In this document: piece after piece, positions 15,438-26,776 of the stretch
Layout: each line of letters starts with the position of its first letter
How positions within the stretch are numbered: the stretch's first letter is position 1
Position numbers and translations under genes: made by a program
Notes under the pieces: generated by a model
Seen by the model: the letters and a program-made list of their open reading frames with translations, nothing else
What the model was told of the DNA's origin: nothing
The model's database searches: none
Assembly (NCBI RefSeq): GCF_012273895.1
Contig: NC_052102.1
Span: 7,214,917-7,278,916, forward strand
Length of the DNA stretch: 64,000 nucleotides
Origin: Zerene cesonia
Lineage: Eukaryota > Arthropoda > Insecta > Lepidoptera > Pieridae
Reading direction: 5' to 3'

Positions 15438-15475
15438 TCTATTCATATTATGCGACGTCTATTCATATTATGCGA
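15438..15475 (+). repeat. 20-bp tandem duplication
   Basis: The unit TCTATTCATATTATGCGA occurs at 15438-15455 and again at 15458-15475, with spacer CG, giving a period of 20. Both copies are identical. It lies in unique intronic sequence and has no evident function. Confidence 0.9.
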
Positions 15476-18400
15476 ACGTTAAACTACAAATATATTAGAA
15501 TAAGCAAACATTTTAACGCTATTAATCTGAGAATGTTCCATCGAGGCGTCGGAGGCAGCACATTTATGTTATGTGCCGGCAATGTTACATACGCCATAAA
15601 AGTCGTTAGGACGACGTAACGTCTCGACAACGTCTTGCCGCTGTAATTACGAGCATATCGAGGCAAGGCGCCGACTGCGCCCTGCTTGCGCCCTTCCAGC
15701 GCCCCTCGGCGACCCCCACATTAACCTAACACGATGCAATAACACTCTGACACCTCCTAATGTACTGGCCCGATCATAATGTTCTATATTATTAGCTTTA
15801 TCGCTTAATGCGCTACGTGTTTCTCGATGTGATTTAATGCTATTACAATAAATCAACATTCACTAAAACGCTCGTTCCTACATTAATCATAAAAGCCAAA
15901 CCAAGTTAGAGGTAAGTGAAATATTCAATATCGAATGAAAGCAAAACTCGTCGCTATTTCGGATGTAACGAATTTGTTGGATTGCCTTGGAGATTCGATT
16001 TAAATTTGATTGTTATTTGGCTGAAGCATAAGACTATAAAGAAGAATATAAAGCATGTTAACTTATGTCCAAACCATAAATCAATCCAAATTAATGACTA
16101 TAGTTTTGTAAGAAAATTGATTTATGTGAACATGTTTACTGAGTTGTCGGATTTTAGTGAGTGGAATACGATGTAGCGTGGGAACCCAGCCGTGTGCTGC
16201 ATAGACTTAAGTCTGCAGCTAGCTCGAGCCGGGATTCGTTTATTCTGCACTGCCGATGTGATAAGCCTAAAACTGCACTTAGAATTGCCAGCTCCATTTT
16301 ATTAACTTTTATGTTGCTAGTGTTGAGTTTTAGTGTCATTTTTTGTATGAAAAAATAGTAGCGGGAATTTAGCATTTTTCACCGGAGACCTATTTATATA
16401 TAATTTCTTTTCTCAATTTAGAAAAATCTTCCACACAAGACATGATATAAGTTATCGATGATTATTGATTGTGATATAATATATTTACATTAAGCGACAC
16501 ATTTACAAGTTCCAAGAAGTATTGTATTTGTTTAAATTTTAAAACAATAATTATTCAAATATTTTAAAAGTAGAAATTGCACTTTGTATACAAATATAAG
16601 GAAAATATTTCACGAGAGCAATGTGTAGAATACGGTTTTTGTTATTCAAATTAGAGAATATTCAAGCAAAATTTCGTGTAACGGCCCGTATTGTTTTACA
16701 AAGTAGAAATTAGTAATAAGTAACTGTTGGCAATTCAGACTGGGAACAGGCAAAGGCGAGAGTAGTGCAAAGTTAAGGTGTACAAATTAGACGACGTATG
16801 TCGAGTGACGCTACCTCTGGGGCGAGAGGGGCGCAGATGGAAATTTATCACGCCCGCCGGAGCTGAGACTACAAGTTCGCGCATTAAACGAGTCCGGGAC
16901 ATTAGCCGCTTGCAAGATGCCGCCCGAGATCATAATTAAGTGCCGCCCAATTTATCGGTCCGACCCGTGCCCGAAAACTCCCTTTAAACTTCCCTTATCG
17001 TACCTACTAAGAGCTCTTTATTTTGTAGTTAGACTACCTCGCAGTTATCGCCTTTTATCTTCACTTGCTTTAACACGATTCCGAACGAAGACTTTAATGC
17101 GATGGCGATTCATTCATAAGGTGATTTAATTGCAGGAGTATGTATACTCTTATTTTTTATTTTTCGTAATCTTATGTTTAAGCAATTAACTCGAATCCTA
17201 CATAGAAACAGTTAAATGGACTCATGAAATCTAGACTAAGAAAAATACCGTTGTGTTCAGAATCTTTGTTTGGGCGAACAATTGTGGCGAGCTGAAGCTA
17301 ATACCGTTGCATCTGGAAATTGTTAAATAATGCAAGTGTGTCAGTCGTGTGAATGGCTTACGTAAGTTTCAGTCAAAGCAGTCCAACGGCTGAGGGAAGC
17401 GTGACGCTGTTTGCTTATACTAATTACTGCATCAGCTTGCCTAAACTGATTAGACGACCCAAGGCCTGGGTGATGTCGCATAAACATAGTTTACTTACGT
17501 CCTACACCCTCACCTCTAACTCTTGGCTAACAAATTATATTCGCTAAGATTCACGTAGGGAATATTAAATGTTTACACCTAAAGCTAGGAACGGCTATGA
17601 TTCAAAGTTTCTAAAGCAATAGGTAGGTCTTTTTTTGCAACCCATGATATATGATTGAAAATAAGTTATAGTAATCCATTATTTTTGAAGTATTTTAACA
17701 ATATTTATATCCAATAAAGTACATTTAAAAAAATTCTAAATAGAAATGACCTGATTTTTAAATAAAGGAAATGTTAAATTTTGTGTGATTTGAGTTAATT
17801 TTAGCAATAAAGTTGACAATGCTAAAAGACTTGTATATCAATTTCACGCGGCTTTGTTTTCTGTTCTCATTTGCAAATCAAATGCGCGTAACTAAAACCC
17901 AACATTAACTTCAAAAAATTTCTTCCCTTTGTTCAATGTAAAGCTATTCCGTTTATTAGCGTTCACTGACCCAATGTTTTTTCTTGCGCCTCGGCACGTT
18001 AGTAAAACAGGCAATTTACGCGAGCCTATAAGTAACAAGATTCATTAAGGCTGTTACAAAGTGGCGCGGGCGTTCTTAAAGCGAATGGCCCTCGAGCTTA
18101 CAGCTTTCATAATGGCCGTACGAGCCGGCCGAGGCGCCGCGCGCAATTTAATGAAACACCTGGAGGAGGTTGTGCCCGCTTCCGTTGCATTAATCTCGCA
18201 CCCCGCGGCTCTCCGCAACGCTTTATTGCCATCTACAATAGCCTCATATTCGAATTTGTAGACTGTACAGATTACTTACATTAAGTCAAATGTTGCAACA
18301 TTACCGTGTGTAAGTTTCGCAGCGCATCATGTCTGAAGTAGTACACATACGGTGTCTGGAATCGTACTCGTCGTACGATCAGCAACTAGAACTCGGCTTT

Positions 18401-21400
18401 TATCGATTAAACACAGGAACTTCACAGGGAAACTGCTCAGAGTCTAATTCAGTAATTGTATTTATCGGATGGAACTTCTTTCGTATCTTGTTTCACCTCG
18501 AAATTAGCGTATAAAAATGGGCAACTAATATTAAAACTGGCATAAACAACGCCTGACCGCTCGCCGGCGGCAACGGCAAAAGTGGCCGAGATAACTCGGC
18601 GCGCGAATGCATATTTTAACGTTAAGCTATGGACGCCACGATGCAAACTTGTTGGAAACTTTTACAGAGTGCATAATTCTTAATTTGAAACTCTTTGTGC
18701 TAGGTTCTAAAAATGTAGCACACTATACTTTTGAGTGATGGTAGATGTTAAGACGTAGGCGTGTTCGATAGTATGTGATGCTATCGCGAGCTTGCGAGCA
18801 GCGTGGCGCCGCCCAGAGCTTGAAATAAAAAGTGGCGCGAGCGCGAGGCGTAAACACGCGCCCCTCTCGCGTGACGGCTCATTAGCCACTCCCTGTGCCT
18901 CTATAAATCATTTTAAATTCAAATTCTACTTACTTTCAGAATTAACTTTGCTTACCCAATTCCTTTCTCAGCCGCAAAATTTTGCAAATTAGATTTTACC
19001 TTTCCCCTATTTGGGTTGTCAAAAAATTATTTGTGGCATCTCGGTTATAATCTCGACCTGAATCATATTATAGACTCGCCACTTCTCGTTAATCTTGTTT
19101 TGCATAATCGTATTTTTATTCCCTCACATCAATAAATATTTCACATTCACTAAATGCATAAATAAAACGTGGCTACGTTCCACGAATGCCTACGCACACA
19201 AGCGTTAGAAATACAGGACACCTCTACACAGGTTTATGAGTTGGCACGTCTCACCGGCGGTTTCTATTTGCGTCCCCGTTTGACATCATGAGCATTTTTG
19301 GCACTCACTTTCTTGCGTATAAGTGGGCTTAGGATATATCGTGTCATTCATGTGATCGTAAGCCTATTGTTTTCCTCGTGCATCAATTTGCAGCGACGCG
19401 TGTCCGTTGGACCAATAGTAGTAGTGAGTAGGACGATGCGTGTACGTATGTAGCTGCCGACAGCATGCCACCGACTTGTCAATTGTGATCGATCAATCGA
19501 TTAGCACACGACGTTGGAGAAGCATTCTGGGTCTTCTGTTTGGCACTCCTATAGTATGTATTTGTATACGATACGCACACTATCACGTGTTGAGAACTAA
19601 TGAATGGGCTTGCTTTAATTATATTGCGAACGCATTGTCTTTTTGAAACAATGCCTAATTCCCAATTATAAAAGCGACGGTTAAGTTTTATCTTGTTATC
19701 TATCAGTCACTATTTTACTTGACTATATTTAAATACTTTTCCTTCTGTTTGTAGGAACGTTACAAAGTTTGCATCATTATTTTTTGCATAAAATAACTTG
19801 GAAGTATGGTATGTCATCTTGTCACTAAAAATATAAACGGTCGAGTGGAAAAGCCATAAACAAAAGCACTATGCAGAAGATGGCAGCACGCGACTGTCAG
19901 TGAACTGTACTGTTCAGTGTACTGTAACTACTTCACTGCACTCGAGGGCCGTTCGTTATACGCGTTACAGATTCAAAGAGCCCTCGGTCGCCTTGCTTGC
20001 TTCGCCAAGATAAGAACACGGCTCCATTTTTCATTTGTGAGCGATGACTAACAGATTTTGCAAACATTTTCCTTCCTCGTTACTGCTTTGCTGCAATACG
20101 TTGGCAGTTGGATTTGAAAGTAAATTTATATTCTGTTTTGATGTCATATTCGACCGATTTGTTCATGCTGAAGCCTTATTTAGAATTGTATACATTTCGC
20201 AAATTTGAAACCCTTGAAGCTATCATTTGTAGTGCTAAAGCGTCAAATAAGTAATTATCAGGGTGCATAAATATAATAACTGAAATGCTAACACTTATGG
20301 AGCAGTATATTGCAAGTGCTCATTGTTGTGTCATAACGGACACTGCGAGGGAAGCGCTCCGTTTGCTCTACTATCACAAAAATGTTATTAGTTTTGGGCG
20401 GTTATTGCCCACCCTGCGGTCGCTCAACCCTCTCCCAGCGTCCCAGCAACTACCTTTCTAACATTCAAAAGGTTACCCCTTGTATCCAATTTAATCCTAA
20501 AAGTAAATTTGCCAGTTATTTTGATTATATTGAGACACTGTTTATAAATGAATTTGTATGCTGTAGTAACATTATTACGGAACGGATTAATTTTATAGAG
20601 CCGGATGTAATTTCATAACACAATCGCCGAATTGTTATAACATTAAAGACAAAAAAAATCGGCTTGTTGTGTACACGTTCGTCACATATTCGTGTTACTG
20701 CAATCTTGTTATTTTTATTTGTTGATAAACATACTGTTATTTCTTATCTGCAGCTCATTAATTCCAAATATAGACGATTCTTCATAAACGCTCGTAATTT
20801 ATTCATTAGTTCACCGTGTAAATGAGTGCAATTAATTCGCTGCATAAATACTGCAAATAGGAACAACTTGTTTTACACTCATTGCACTACAATAACACAT
20901 CGGGAATGTTAAATAGCTCAAACGTCGGCTCTTTTTTTGGGCTCGTAAGCATCGTTAATCAAAATGTATGGACACGTATTCCGATAGCACGTCAATAGAG
21001 CAGCAATTAATGCATTGTAATATGTGCAATAGGGCGAGAATCGACGTGGCCATCCGTCTGAGGCGACGCGGCCATTTGTTACAGCAGGGTTATCCGTCTC
21101 GCTAATCGGTCGCTATACCTGCATTCACGCGCTGTGTCGCTCCACTAAAAACAAACTATGCATGTCAGTTTGAACTAAATGTTGTATACATATTTCGAAT
21201 AACAACCCTATTTAAATGCTGAAGTATGCCGTTGATAAATAAGCGTATCCGAGCAGAAGTTCCATTCAAGTTAGTTTAACATTTCTCTGGATCAGAAGCT
21301 CAGCAATAAATCGGATGACCCCATGAAGGGGACGATGATACTCGAAACAATTCACATTTAACTTTGAGTAACCCTGCGTAAACTTTGCAATTTCTAAGTT

Positions 21401-22259
21401 TCTAATTATGAAATCTGTCCATCCTAATAAATATTAATTTGATGGAGTTAGCCCGCCAATCGTAGTTATAACGCGGACGTGATCACCAATTCAAGTTTAA
21501 TAAACGGATTGCGAGAAATCAAAACTCGGTTAAAGCGAACGCTGCACAGTAACAGGAAATAATAACTTTATCCAGTGCTTAACACTGAGAAGAGCGACCA
21601 ACTAACATTACGCCTGCCAGTAACAAGTCCATCTAAATGCAACCGACTGCTTCTACCAGCTTGTGGAATTACGCATCGTCAAAGTTTAATAACAGAAAAT
21701 TTTGAACAACTGTATTTCGACAAACGGACAAATTATTATTACAAAGCTTTATATCTGTTTTCCGTTACGAATATTAAAAAAAAAAACTTGAACAGACATT
21801 CCTTTTTCTCCAAAAGGGAAGAAATTGTTTATTTTAACGTTTATTAAAACTTCGATAAACGCGTCGTCTTTTTATCTGAATAAAATATGGAGATGAAGCT
21901 CGATATTTTGCGATAAAACGAGCTTCTTGTCACGTAGTGCGACAGTTAATTACGCGAATGTAAATAAATCATCATAGCCGGCTTTTGCCGGGGGTTTTTG
22001 CTTCTGAAAGGCAATTATCTCAAGCCTCATTGACGCTGAAATTAAGAAGAATGAAATCTATTGTACCTTTATTTTTAAATTCTTAAGTACTTTACACATT
22101 GATGACAAGTATATAAAAATATTTTTTAATGATACTAACCATAAGCTTAGTATATAGGAATTAACCTCAAAACTCCTAAGTAATCATTTTGTAGGTACTA
22201 GTTATATATTTATTGACATTATGATAATGTTATATTAATGAATAAATATAATATTTCAG

Positions 22260-22427
22260 GGTCGATGTAACCGCGAGAAGCCTCCGTGCAAGTACTTCCA
22301 TCCGCCGCAGCACCTCAAGGACCAGCTACTTATCAACGGGCGGAATCACTTAGCTCTCAAAAACGCCTTAATGCAACAGATGGGTCTGACGCCTGGCCAG
22401 GTCCTACCTGGCCAGGTCCCCACCGTG
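22260..22427 (+). CDS. mbl exon: second CCCH finger of pair 1 plus linker
   Basis: The acceptor is ATATTTCAG and the donor GTG|GTGAGT. The 168 nt are in phase 0/0 and encode 56 residues. They begin GRCNREKPPCKYFHPPQHLK, the second half of a muscleblind finger, and continue with the family-typical linker (INGRNHLALKNALMQQMG). The first cysteine of this finger and all of finger 1 must be encoded upstream of the window. Confidence 0.95.
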
Positions 22428-25400
22428 GTGAGTTAATCGTCAAAATAATTCCTCACAAAATTAACGCTTGAGCGATCGGCCCTCAACTTGTAGATAGGGA
22501 GTGCACGCCATACGCAGCTTTCGATGTAACTCGCTACTTTATACTTTTAAAGGCATTTCTTCTTACTAATTGTTAAACCACGTAGACGAGCATCGTGTTT
22601 AACTTGTGTCCCGTCCTACCACATAGCTTAGTTTAAGTAAATTAATGTTTTTGGATTCTATTCGACTAGCAGTACTTTAGGGAACTTTTTACTTGTTTAT
22701 AAACGATAGCTAATTTTGCATAGATAGTACAATAAGTTTAAGTAAATCAGTATCTATTTACCTTAATGCCATGTTTCCATCGTTCACTACAATAGGCAAA
22801 TATTATATTCATAGGAGTAGATCTTAACGGGCACAAATTAACCACGTCGCTGATGGCCGATCGCTCTACACCGCTTGAGCATGTTTGTATAATTTATCTT
22901 AAGTGGCATGACTACTTTTGAAATGTACTCACTTGTTAAGAATTGGGTCTAAGCGGTAATGCAGATTTAATCACCAGAACATTCCCTCACTTCTCACTTG
23001 CTAACTGTGTTGCCCGTTTTCCTCGGGGTCTCTCCTCGCACCGCTGGTCTCTCCGTAAGGAGCTTCTTTGACTCTATGACATTGTGCTAAGCAATCTGTA
23101 GAATGAGTTGTAGTAGTGCGCGGAGCGATGTCGAGAGCGAAATGCGGGCACAGGCTGTCCCCGCACGATAAGTAGCGTGTTTGTGTGGTTTTGTGTCGAG
23201 GTGGGTGGCGTGAGCGGAGCAGGTGCGGCCGCGAGTCATCTCGCTGCCCTGGACCCGATCAGTCTCGCCTTGCTCGCACCGCAGGTAATGGCCACCATCG
23301 GCACACCACAATTAGCATCCAATAACAGATCCGCTCCCTACTGTTCCTGTTTCTTTCCTTTCCTGCTCGGAACCGTGGCCTCCTTATATGCCATTTCATC
23401 AGAAATATTGGCAGAATCAGAAATATAAATACCAAATATATATTAACCAAGCTTTAATATAAGAAGCTTCTTAGTGATCTTTTGCTTTCTCGCACAACTC
23501 TGCTGAACGGGCATCCTATTCCTTGTATATTTAAATAATTATAACCTCATCCTTTTTATCTTAACCACCATATGTCTATTCTATTGGTGGCCGGTGGGTA
23601 GCATAACAAAAATTTTTAGCTTTATTTAATGTTTTTTTTATCTTCATTTGTCTTATGCATGCAGTGCTTCATTCTGCCTAATTTTCCTGGAAAATTTAAA
23701 TGAAATAAGTTTAATGGTGCTTAATATTTCATTCAATAAATAGTGACGCTTATTATATGAAACAGAAATATATAAATTGACGGAATCATCTTCGTTAGTG
23801 AAATTGTCTTTTAAAAGTAACTAATATAAAATTGTGGTCGCATCACAGGCTACGTCTCCGTACTTATCCGGTGTTCCCGGCGTGGGTTCGACGTACGCGC
23901 AGTACTACACGCCGCAGCTGGTGCCGGCCATGTTGGGCCACGACCCAGCTGCCGCTGCTGCATCACCCTTGGGTGTCATGCAACAACCTGTGCTGCAACA
24001 AAAGCTGCCGCGCACTGACCGTCTAGAGGTGAGGATAGCACTTTATTTTCCAACATTGACACAACCTATCCCCAGTAGCGCTTCCTGGTGTTGCCACTTT
24101 CTAGAGACCGACATGCATTGAAAATAAAATAAAAACCTTATATATTAATGGTGAAACCAAACTTAAATTACTGTAATTTAATTCAAGCTCGATGTGTCGG
24201 TCTCTTGCGCATAAATCAAGGCTAATGAGCCATTAACTATTCTGGTTTGTCTGTGGCGCGTGGCCGCATTGGCCAAAAGCTTCGCGAGCATCACTCGCTT
24301 TTTCCCTCGGTGAAAGCCCTACACTGGTGGCGAATATTTCTTGTTTTATTTATTATGTACTAAATTAATAACAATTATGGGGTTATTAATGTAGTAAGTA
24401 GCAAAATGTTAAATATAAGGAAAAAGTGTACATGCGTGCGTCCCCTGTAATTCCCGTATTGACTCAATGTGATGTAACGAAGATATAATGTATAGAAAAG
24501 CTCTATTTTGATTCACACTATATTAAATCAATTGATATAATGCGACGGATGCGTTGATCAAATCTATAAAATTTTATACCGGTTCGAAATCAAAGCGGCG
24601 TCCGGTCGAGAGAAAAATTGGTTCTGATTTTTCCCTTTTCTTGTTTATTTGTGGTCAAATGCTTAGTTCTAGGTCGTCGTTTTAGATTTCATCTTTTAAA
24701 ATTATCTGTCAAGAAAGGCCAATATTAGGTCAGAAGTAGTATATGTTTAGAAAACAATCGCGATAAGCTAGTAGAGCACCTCAGACATGGGTCTGGCGGG
24801 CTAGTAGGTAGAGGGAAATATGGCGGGCGCTCTATGAGCGTGGGGCGCGAGCGGCGACATGGTGGTGTGTGCTGGTGCAGGTGTGCCGGGAGTTCCAGCG
24901 TGGCGCGTGCAAGCGCGCCGAGTCCGAGTGTCGCTTCGCGCACCCGCCGCCGCCTGTCGTAGCGCACGACGACGGCTGTGTCACGGTGTGCATGGACGCC
25001 GTCAAGGGCCGCTGCGTCCGCGACCCCTGCCGCTATTTCCACCCTCCCCTGCACCTGCAGGCGCACCTTAAGGCGCAGGCGCGCGGCGCGGTACGCCACC
25101 AGGCTGCACGCTCTCGCCTCGATCGCGCTCGCTTGACTTCTTCCGCTTGGTCTAGCTCGCCGCGACGCCGCTTTTGTTCGCAGAGCTTATTCTATTCAGT
25201 TCGCCGCGGTAACGATCCGCCCCACGCTTCCGTCGCACTCACGCTTCACTTTTTAATTTTTTTTATCTATCGCATAATATCACCTTACGCCGAGCTTTAG
25301 GTGTATTCTGTGCATCTATTACATCGTTATTGTTTCTGTCCCGTCCTGCGACGCTTCGCTTCACGTAGACGGCCGCCGCAGCGCAGCAGCCGGCAGCGAG

Positions 25401-26776
25401 CGCGACTTCGGAGCCAGGAAAGAAACGCCCGGNNNNNNNNNNNNNNNNNNNNNNNNNNNNNNNNNNNNNNNNNNNNNNNNNNNNNNNNNNNNNNNNNNNN
25501 NNNNNNNNNNNNNNNNNNNNNNNNNNNNNNNNNNNNNNNNNNNNNNNNNNNNNNNNNNNNNNNNNNNNNNNNNNNNNNNNNNNNNNNNNNNNNNNNNNNN
25601 NNNNNNNNNNNNNNNNNNNNNNNNNNNNNNNNNNNNNNNNNNNNNNNNNNNNNNNNNNNNNNNNNNNNNNNNNNNNNNNNNNNNNNNNNNNNNNNNNNNN
25701 NNNNNNNNNNNNNNNNNNNNNNNNNNNNNNNNNNNNNNNNNNNNNNNNNNNNNNNNNNNNNNNNNNNNNNNNNNNNNNNNNNNNNNNNNNNNNNNNNNNN
25801 NNNNNNNNNNNNNNNNNNNNNNNNNNNNNNNNNNNNNNNNNNNNNNNNNNNNNNNNNNNNNNNNNNNNNNNNNNNNNNNNNNNNNNNNNNNNNNNNNNNN
25901 NNNNNNNNNNNNNNNNNNNNNNNNNNNNNNNNNNNNNNNNNNNNNNNNNNNNNNNNNNNNNNNNNNNNNNNNNNNNNNNNNNNNNNNNNNNNNNNNNNNN
26001 NNNNNNNNNNNNNNNNNNNNNNNNNNNNNNNNNNNNNNNNNNNNNNNNNNNNNNNNNNNNNNNNNNNNNNNNNNNNNNNNNNNNNNNNNNNNNNNNNNNN
26101 NNNNNNNNNNNNNNNNNNNNNNNNNNNNNNNNNNNNNNNNNNNNNNNNNNNNNNNNNNNNNNNNNNNNNNNNNNNNNNNNNNNNNNNNNNNNNNNNNNNN
26201 NNNNNNNNNNNNNNNNNNNNNNNNNNNNNNNNNNNNNNNNNNNNNNNNNNNNNNNNNNNNNNNNNNNNNNNNNNNNNNNNNNNNNNNNNNNNNNNNNNNN
26301 NNNNNNNNNNNNNNNNNNNNNNNNNNNNNNNNNNNNNNNNNNNNNNNNNNNNNNNNNNNNNNNNNNNNNNNNNNNNNNNNNNNNNNNNNNNNNNNNNNNN
26401 NNNNNNNNNNNNNNNNNNNNNNNNNNNNNNNNTGTCCGAGACTCCGACCCCAGACCCAGCAGCGGTAGCTAAAGAAGTCGCCCAGAAGAACTACGCTGCC
26501 GCCTTAGCCCTCGCGGCGCAGCAATCGGCCATGGCACACGCGGCCGCGGCGTACACGCAGCAAGCGTTCAAGGCGCGCCACGCTGCCATGCCGGGGCTGA
26601 TGCGCGCGCCCCTGATGATGCGGCCTAGCTGGCCAGCTCCGCCGATGCCGATGCCGGCGTTCTACCAGCAGCCGTACATGTACGCGATGCCGCCCCCCAC
26701 GCCGCCCGCGGCGGCGGCGGCGGCGGCGGCGGCCGCGGCGGCAGTGAACCCGTACAAAAAGATGAAGACGACATAA
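22260..26776 (+). CDS. muscleblind (mbl), CCCH zinc-finger splicing regulator; 5' part outside the window, one internal gap
   Basis: Muscleblind/MBNL proteins bind YGCY-type RNA motifs and control alternative splicing, RNA localisation and circular-RNA production, in nucleus and cytoplasm. The family has two tandem pairs of CCCH fingers. Visible here are the second finger of pair 1 (CX8CX... region with GRCNREKPPCKYFH), the linker, and the complete pair 2: VCREFQRGACKRAESECRFAH (C-X7-C-X6-C-X3-H) and VCMDAVKGRCVRDPCRYFH (C-X7-C-X4-C-X3-H). A short linker containing GKKRP and a C-terminal region ending NPYKKMKTT follow. All visible exon junctions up to 25369 are phase 0. The start codon and first finger lie left of the window, and a 1000-N gap interrupts the C-terminal coding region. 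The identification rests on near-identity of the fingers to the Drosophila and human family as I remember them. Confidence 0.95.
23201..23284 (+). CDS. Probable mbl cassette mini-exon
   Basis: The open segment lies between TTTTGTGTCGAG and CAG|GTAATG. It is 84 nt, phase 0/0, and encodes 28 residues ending SHLAALDPISLALLAPQ. It sits between two phase-0 mbl exons, so it can be included or skipped without a frame change. The low-complexity Ala/Leu composition fits the muscleblind linker. The acceptor is only moderately pyrimidine-rich, and an alternative acceptor a few bases downstream is possible. I did not recognise this peptide in a specific published isoform. Confidence 0.5.
23849..24028 (+). 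CDS. mbl linker exon (ATSPYLSG... to ...RTDRLE)
   Basis: The acceptor is CATCACAG and the donor GAG|GTGAGG. The 180 nt are phase 0/0 and encode 60 residues. They start ATSPYLSGVPG and end KLPRTDRLE, the characteristic segment just before the second zinc-finger pair (compare Drosophila ATNPYLTGIP and KIPRSDRLE). It carries a short Ala tract and a Gln-rich stretch. Confidence 0.95.
24881..25090 (+). CDS. mbl exon: complete second CCCH zinc-finger pair
   Basis: The acceptor is GCTGGTGCAG and the donor GCG|GTACGC. The 210 nt are phase 0/0 and encode 70 residues. They contain VCREFQRGACKRAE followed by CRFAH, then VCMDAVKGRCVRDPCRYFH and LHLQAHLKAQ. Both fingers keep all Cys/His ligands. The exon is strongly GC-rich compared with the 22260 exon of the same gene. 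Confidence 0.96.
25369..25432 (+). CDS. mbl exon after the second finger pair, truncated by the gap
   Basis: After an acceptor CTTCACGTAG the frame continues in phase 0 from the previous exon. It encodes TAAAAQQPAA then SATSEPGKKRP, and is cut by the N run at 25433. The Ala/Gln run and a GKKRP-type basic motif fit the segment after the second finger pair in muscleblind proteins. The true exon end is hidden in the gap. Confidence 0.75.
25433..26432. other. Assembly gap of exactly 1000 N
   Basis: The run of N interrupts the mbl C-terminal coding region. The round length suggests a placeholder rather than a measured distance. Confidence 0.99.
26433..26776 (+). CDS. mbl C-terminal exon with polyalanine tract, copy A
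   Basis: The exon emerges from the gap with two bases of a codon, then 113 residues and a TAA stop. It starts SETPTPDPAAVAKEVAQKN, passes through Met/Pro-rich sequence (PMPMPAFYQQPYMYAMPPP), a run of 12 Ala encoded mainly by GCG, and ends VNPYKKMKTT. This matches the Ala/Pro-rich tail of insect muscleblind isoforms. An identical copy lies at 32729-33072 and is thought to be the other haplotype. Confidence 0.88.

Larger units (their letters stand above)
1..22259 (+). other. Long non-coding stretch, inferred upstream intron(s) of muscleblind
   Basis: No convincing protein-coding exon is visible on either strand. All open frames are short, lack family motifs and have no coherent splice borders. 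The first recognisable coding base downstream, at 22260, is the middle of a CCCH zinc-finger domain. The exon with the start codon and first finger must therefore lie to the left, and this stretch is inferred to be intron. The sequence is AT-rich with CpG-rich patches near 700-1050, 4900-5040, 8280-8580, 13880-13960, 14750-14900, 16800-16950, 18060-18200 and 18780-18880. Only two short repeat remnants were recognised (about 5870-6010 and 15170-15300). Untranslated exons, enhancers or non-coding RNAs could be present but cannot be called by eye. Confidence 0.7.

Noticed and set aside
25301..26776. Single 491-residue open frame across the first gap
   Set aside because: It is open only because the N run translates to X. 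The left part reads through intron, and real coding starts at the 25369 acceptor and resumes at 26433.
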